7,272 nucleotides of DNA. Origin: Desulfobulbaceae bacterium (lineage in GTDB: Bacteria > Desulfobacterota > Desulfobulbia > Desulfobulbales > Desulfocapsaceae). Location of the stretch: the NCBI GenBank assembly GCA_027067035.1, contig JAMOMO010000385.1, positions 1 to 7,272 on the forward strand. The letters run 5' to 3'. A program made the position numbers and the translations under genes. This document shows, piece after piece, positions 6,167 to 7,272 of the stretch. The notes below the pieces were generated by a model. The model was not told where the DNA came from. It saw nothing but the letters and a program-made list of their open reading frames with translations, and searched no databases. Position 1 is the stretch's first letter; each line of letters begins with the position of its first letter.

Positions 6167-7272
6167 ATGAACCGGAAAAAAAGAAAAATACTGCTCCTCT
6201 TCTACGAACCATACAAAAGTGGGATCACCCGGCATATCCTCTCTATTCTTCGGGTTTTCCAGGGAGAGGATATTGAGTTTCGGGTACTTGTTTCCAGTGA
6301 CGACAGCAGAATACCAAAAGCCCTGAAAGAGGTCCTGCCGCACCATCAGCTGACAATGGTTCCCCGCAGCAGGTTCTTTTCCATCACAGGCCTCCTCACT
6401 GCCCGAAAAATTATTTCAGAACATGACATTGAACAGATCCATATCCACAACCTGCAATCTGCACTGTGGGGCTACGCCTCGACCTTTTTCACAGCATGCA
6501 GCACCGTTATATTCACTCCCCACGTGGACATGGTAAACGGAGACAGCACTGCCGGATGGATAAGCGGGTTCTTCAAAATACTCAGTCCATTTACCACTTC
6601 TTTTGTTGCAGTCTCCCCTTCTCAAAAAAGGCGGTTCAGCTCCAGGAATATCGCCCCTGAAAAGAAAATAAGGTATATTTCCAACCACATAGACGGAGAA
6701 GAGATATGCTCCGCAATACACAGTCCGATATCAACAGCAACGGATTTAACACTTCCTCCGGCAACGATTCTGCTGCTGCAGGTGGGTCGGCTTGACCGCC
6801 AGAAAAACCCCTCCTTTCTTCTCAGGGTCATTGAGAAAGTTGTAAAAAGAGAAAAAAAATGCCATTTCCTGCTGCTCGGCGACGGCCCGCTCCGTAAAAC
6901 GATACAGGATCAGATAGAAGAGTACAAACTCAGCAGACACATAAGCCTTCACCCATACCGGCAGGACATATTTCATCTTTTGAATAAGGCAGATATTGTC
7001 ACCTCCACATCACTCTGGGAGGGTCTGCCATACTCATTGCTTGAGGCTGCCTTTCTTAAAAAACCCATTGTTGCCACTGATATCCCAGGGCACACCGACC
7101 TCATAGCTGATGACAGATCCGGTTTCCTGGCCAGCACGGAACAGGAGTTTGCCGACAAACTCTGTCTGCTTGTTCAATCGGGGAAATTAAGGGCAAAAAT
7201 GGGAGAAAACTGCTATAAAAAGAACCGGAATCTTTTCGATTTAAAGAACATGAAAGCTCCTCTTGCCACACT
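6167..7272 (+). CDS. GT4-family glycosyltransferase (3' truncated)
   Basis: An open frame runs from ATG 6167 to the window end, 368 codons without a stop. It begins MNRKKRKILLLFYEPYKSG, where the SGITRHI stretch corresponds to the GT4 glycine-rich N-terminal loop. It has IHIHNLQSALWGY (91-103), FTPHVD (116-121) with the acceptor-side His119, and SNHID (172-176) near the domain junction. The C-terminal nucleotide-sugar domain shows VGRLDRQKNP (206-215), LLGDGPLR (236-243) and the E-x7-E motif Glu285/Glu293 in WEGLPYSLLEA, then PIVATDIPGHTDLI. This is a complete GT-B set; only the last helix is cut off. The enzyme is cytoplasmic or peripheral to the membrane and moves a sugar from a nucleotide donor; the sugar is unknown. 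It starts 29 bases after the GT-C-like gene with no clear ribosome site (GGAG at 6140-6143 is too far), so expression may depend on the upstream genes. The family call is firm. Confidence 0.9.
   Translation, partial: MNRKKRKILLLFYEPYKSGITRHILSILRVFQGEDIEFRVLVSSDDSRIPKALKEVLPHHQLTMVPRSRFFSITGLLTARKIISEHDIEQIHIHNLQSALWGYASTFFTACSTVIFTPHVDMVNGDSTAGWISGFFKILSPFTTSFVAVSPSQKRRFSSRNIAPEKKIRYISNHIDGEEICSAIHSPISTATDLTLPPATILLLQVGRLDRQKNPSFLLRVIEKVVKREKKCHFLLLGDGPLRKTIQDQIEEYKLSRHISLHPYRQDIFHLLNKADIVTSTSLWEGLPYSLLEAAFLKKPIVATDIPGHTDLIADDRSGFLASTEQEFADKLCLLVQSGKLRAKMGENCYKKNRNLFDLKNMKAPLAT

Noticed and set aside
6008..6976. Short open frames on both strands around the GT4 gene
   Set aside because: The continuous frame from 6167 to the window end carries a full set of GT4 motifs; the others overlap it out of frame or antisense.

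Overview
The window (about half G+C by eye) looks like a piece of a Gram-negative bacterial chromosome. The mix of families (an alpha-oxoamine synthase, a B12-type radical SAM relic, a twitch/SPASM-like radical SAM protein, and GT2, GT-C-like and GT4 glycosyltransferases) would suit a member of the Desulfobacterota. That placement is an inference from style, not something a marker gene here proves.

Layout. Bases 1-688 hold the 3' part of a PLP-dependent alpha-oxoamine synthase (AONS/KBL/SPT family). Bases 689-1361 contain no intact gene. They carry a strongly decayed cobalamin-binding radical SAM gene: the ribosome binding site and first 41 codons survive, and two later pieces follow in two other reading frames, with the iron-sulfur motif region deleted. 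A nested inverted repeat lies in the convergent space that follows. Bases 1362-2612 (minus strand) encode an intact radical SAM protein whose C-terminal cysteines suggest one auxiliary cluster.

An A+T-rich divergent region (2613-2775) has a near-consensus sigma-70 promoter on the plus strand, with a small dyad over each hexamer. Downstream is a co-directional glycosylation operon: a membrane-anchored GT2 of the dolichol-phosphate-sugar synthase type (2776-3984); a polytopic GT-C-like protein with a large C-terminal, probably periplasmic, domain (3981-6137, overlapping its neighbour's stop codon); and, 29 bases later, a GT4 glycosyltransferase that runs off the window end (6167-7272). This last frame has no stop codon inside the window.

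How they may work together (inference). The GT2 would load a sugar onto a polyprenyl phosphate at the cytoplasmic face. The GT-C-like protein would transfer it on the outer side of the inner membrane. The GT4 would add a sugar from a nucleotide donor to a growing glycan or glycolipid in the cytoplasm. The locus therefore reads as envelope polysaccharide or glycolipid synthesis or modification. I found no CRISPR array, tRNA, rRNA, transposase or phage gene.
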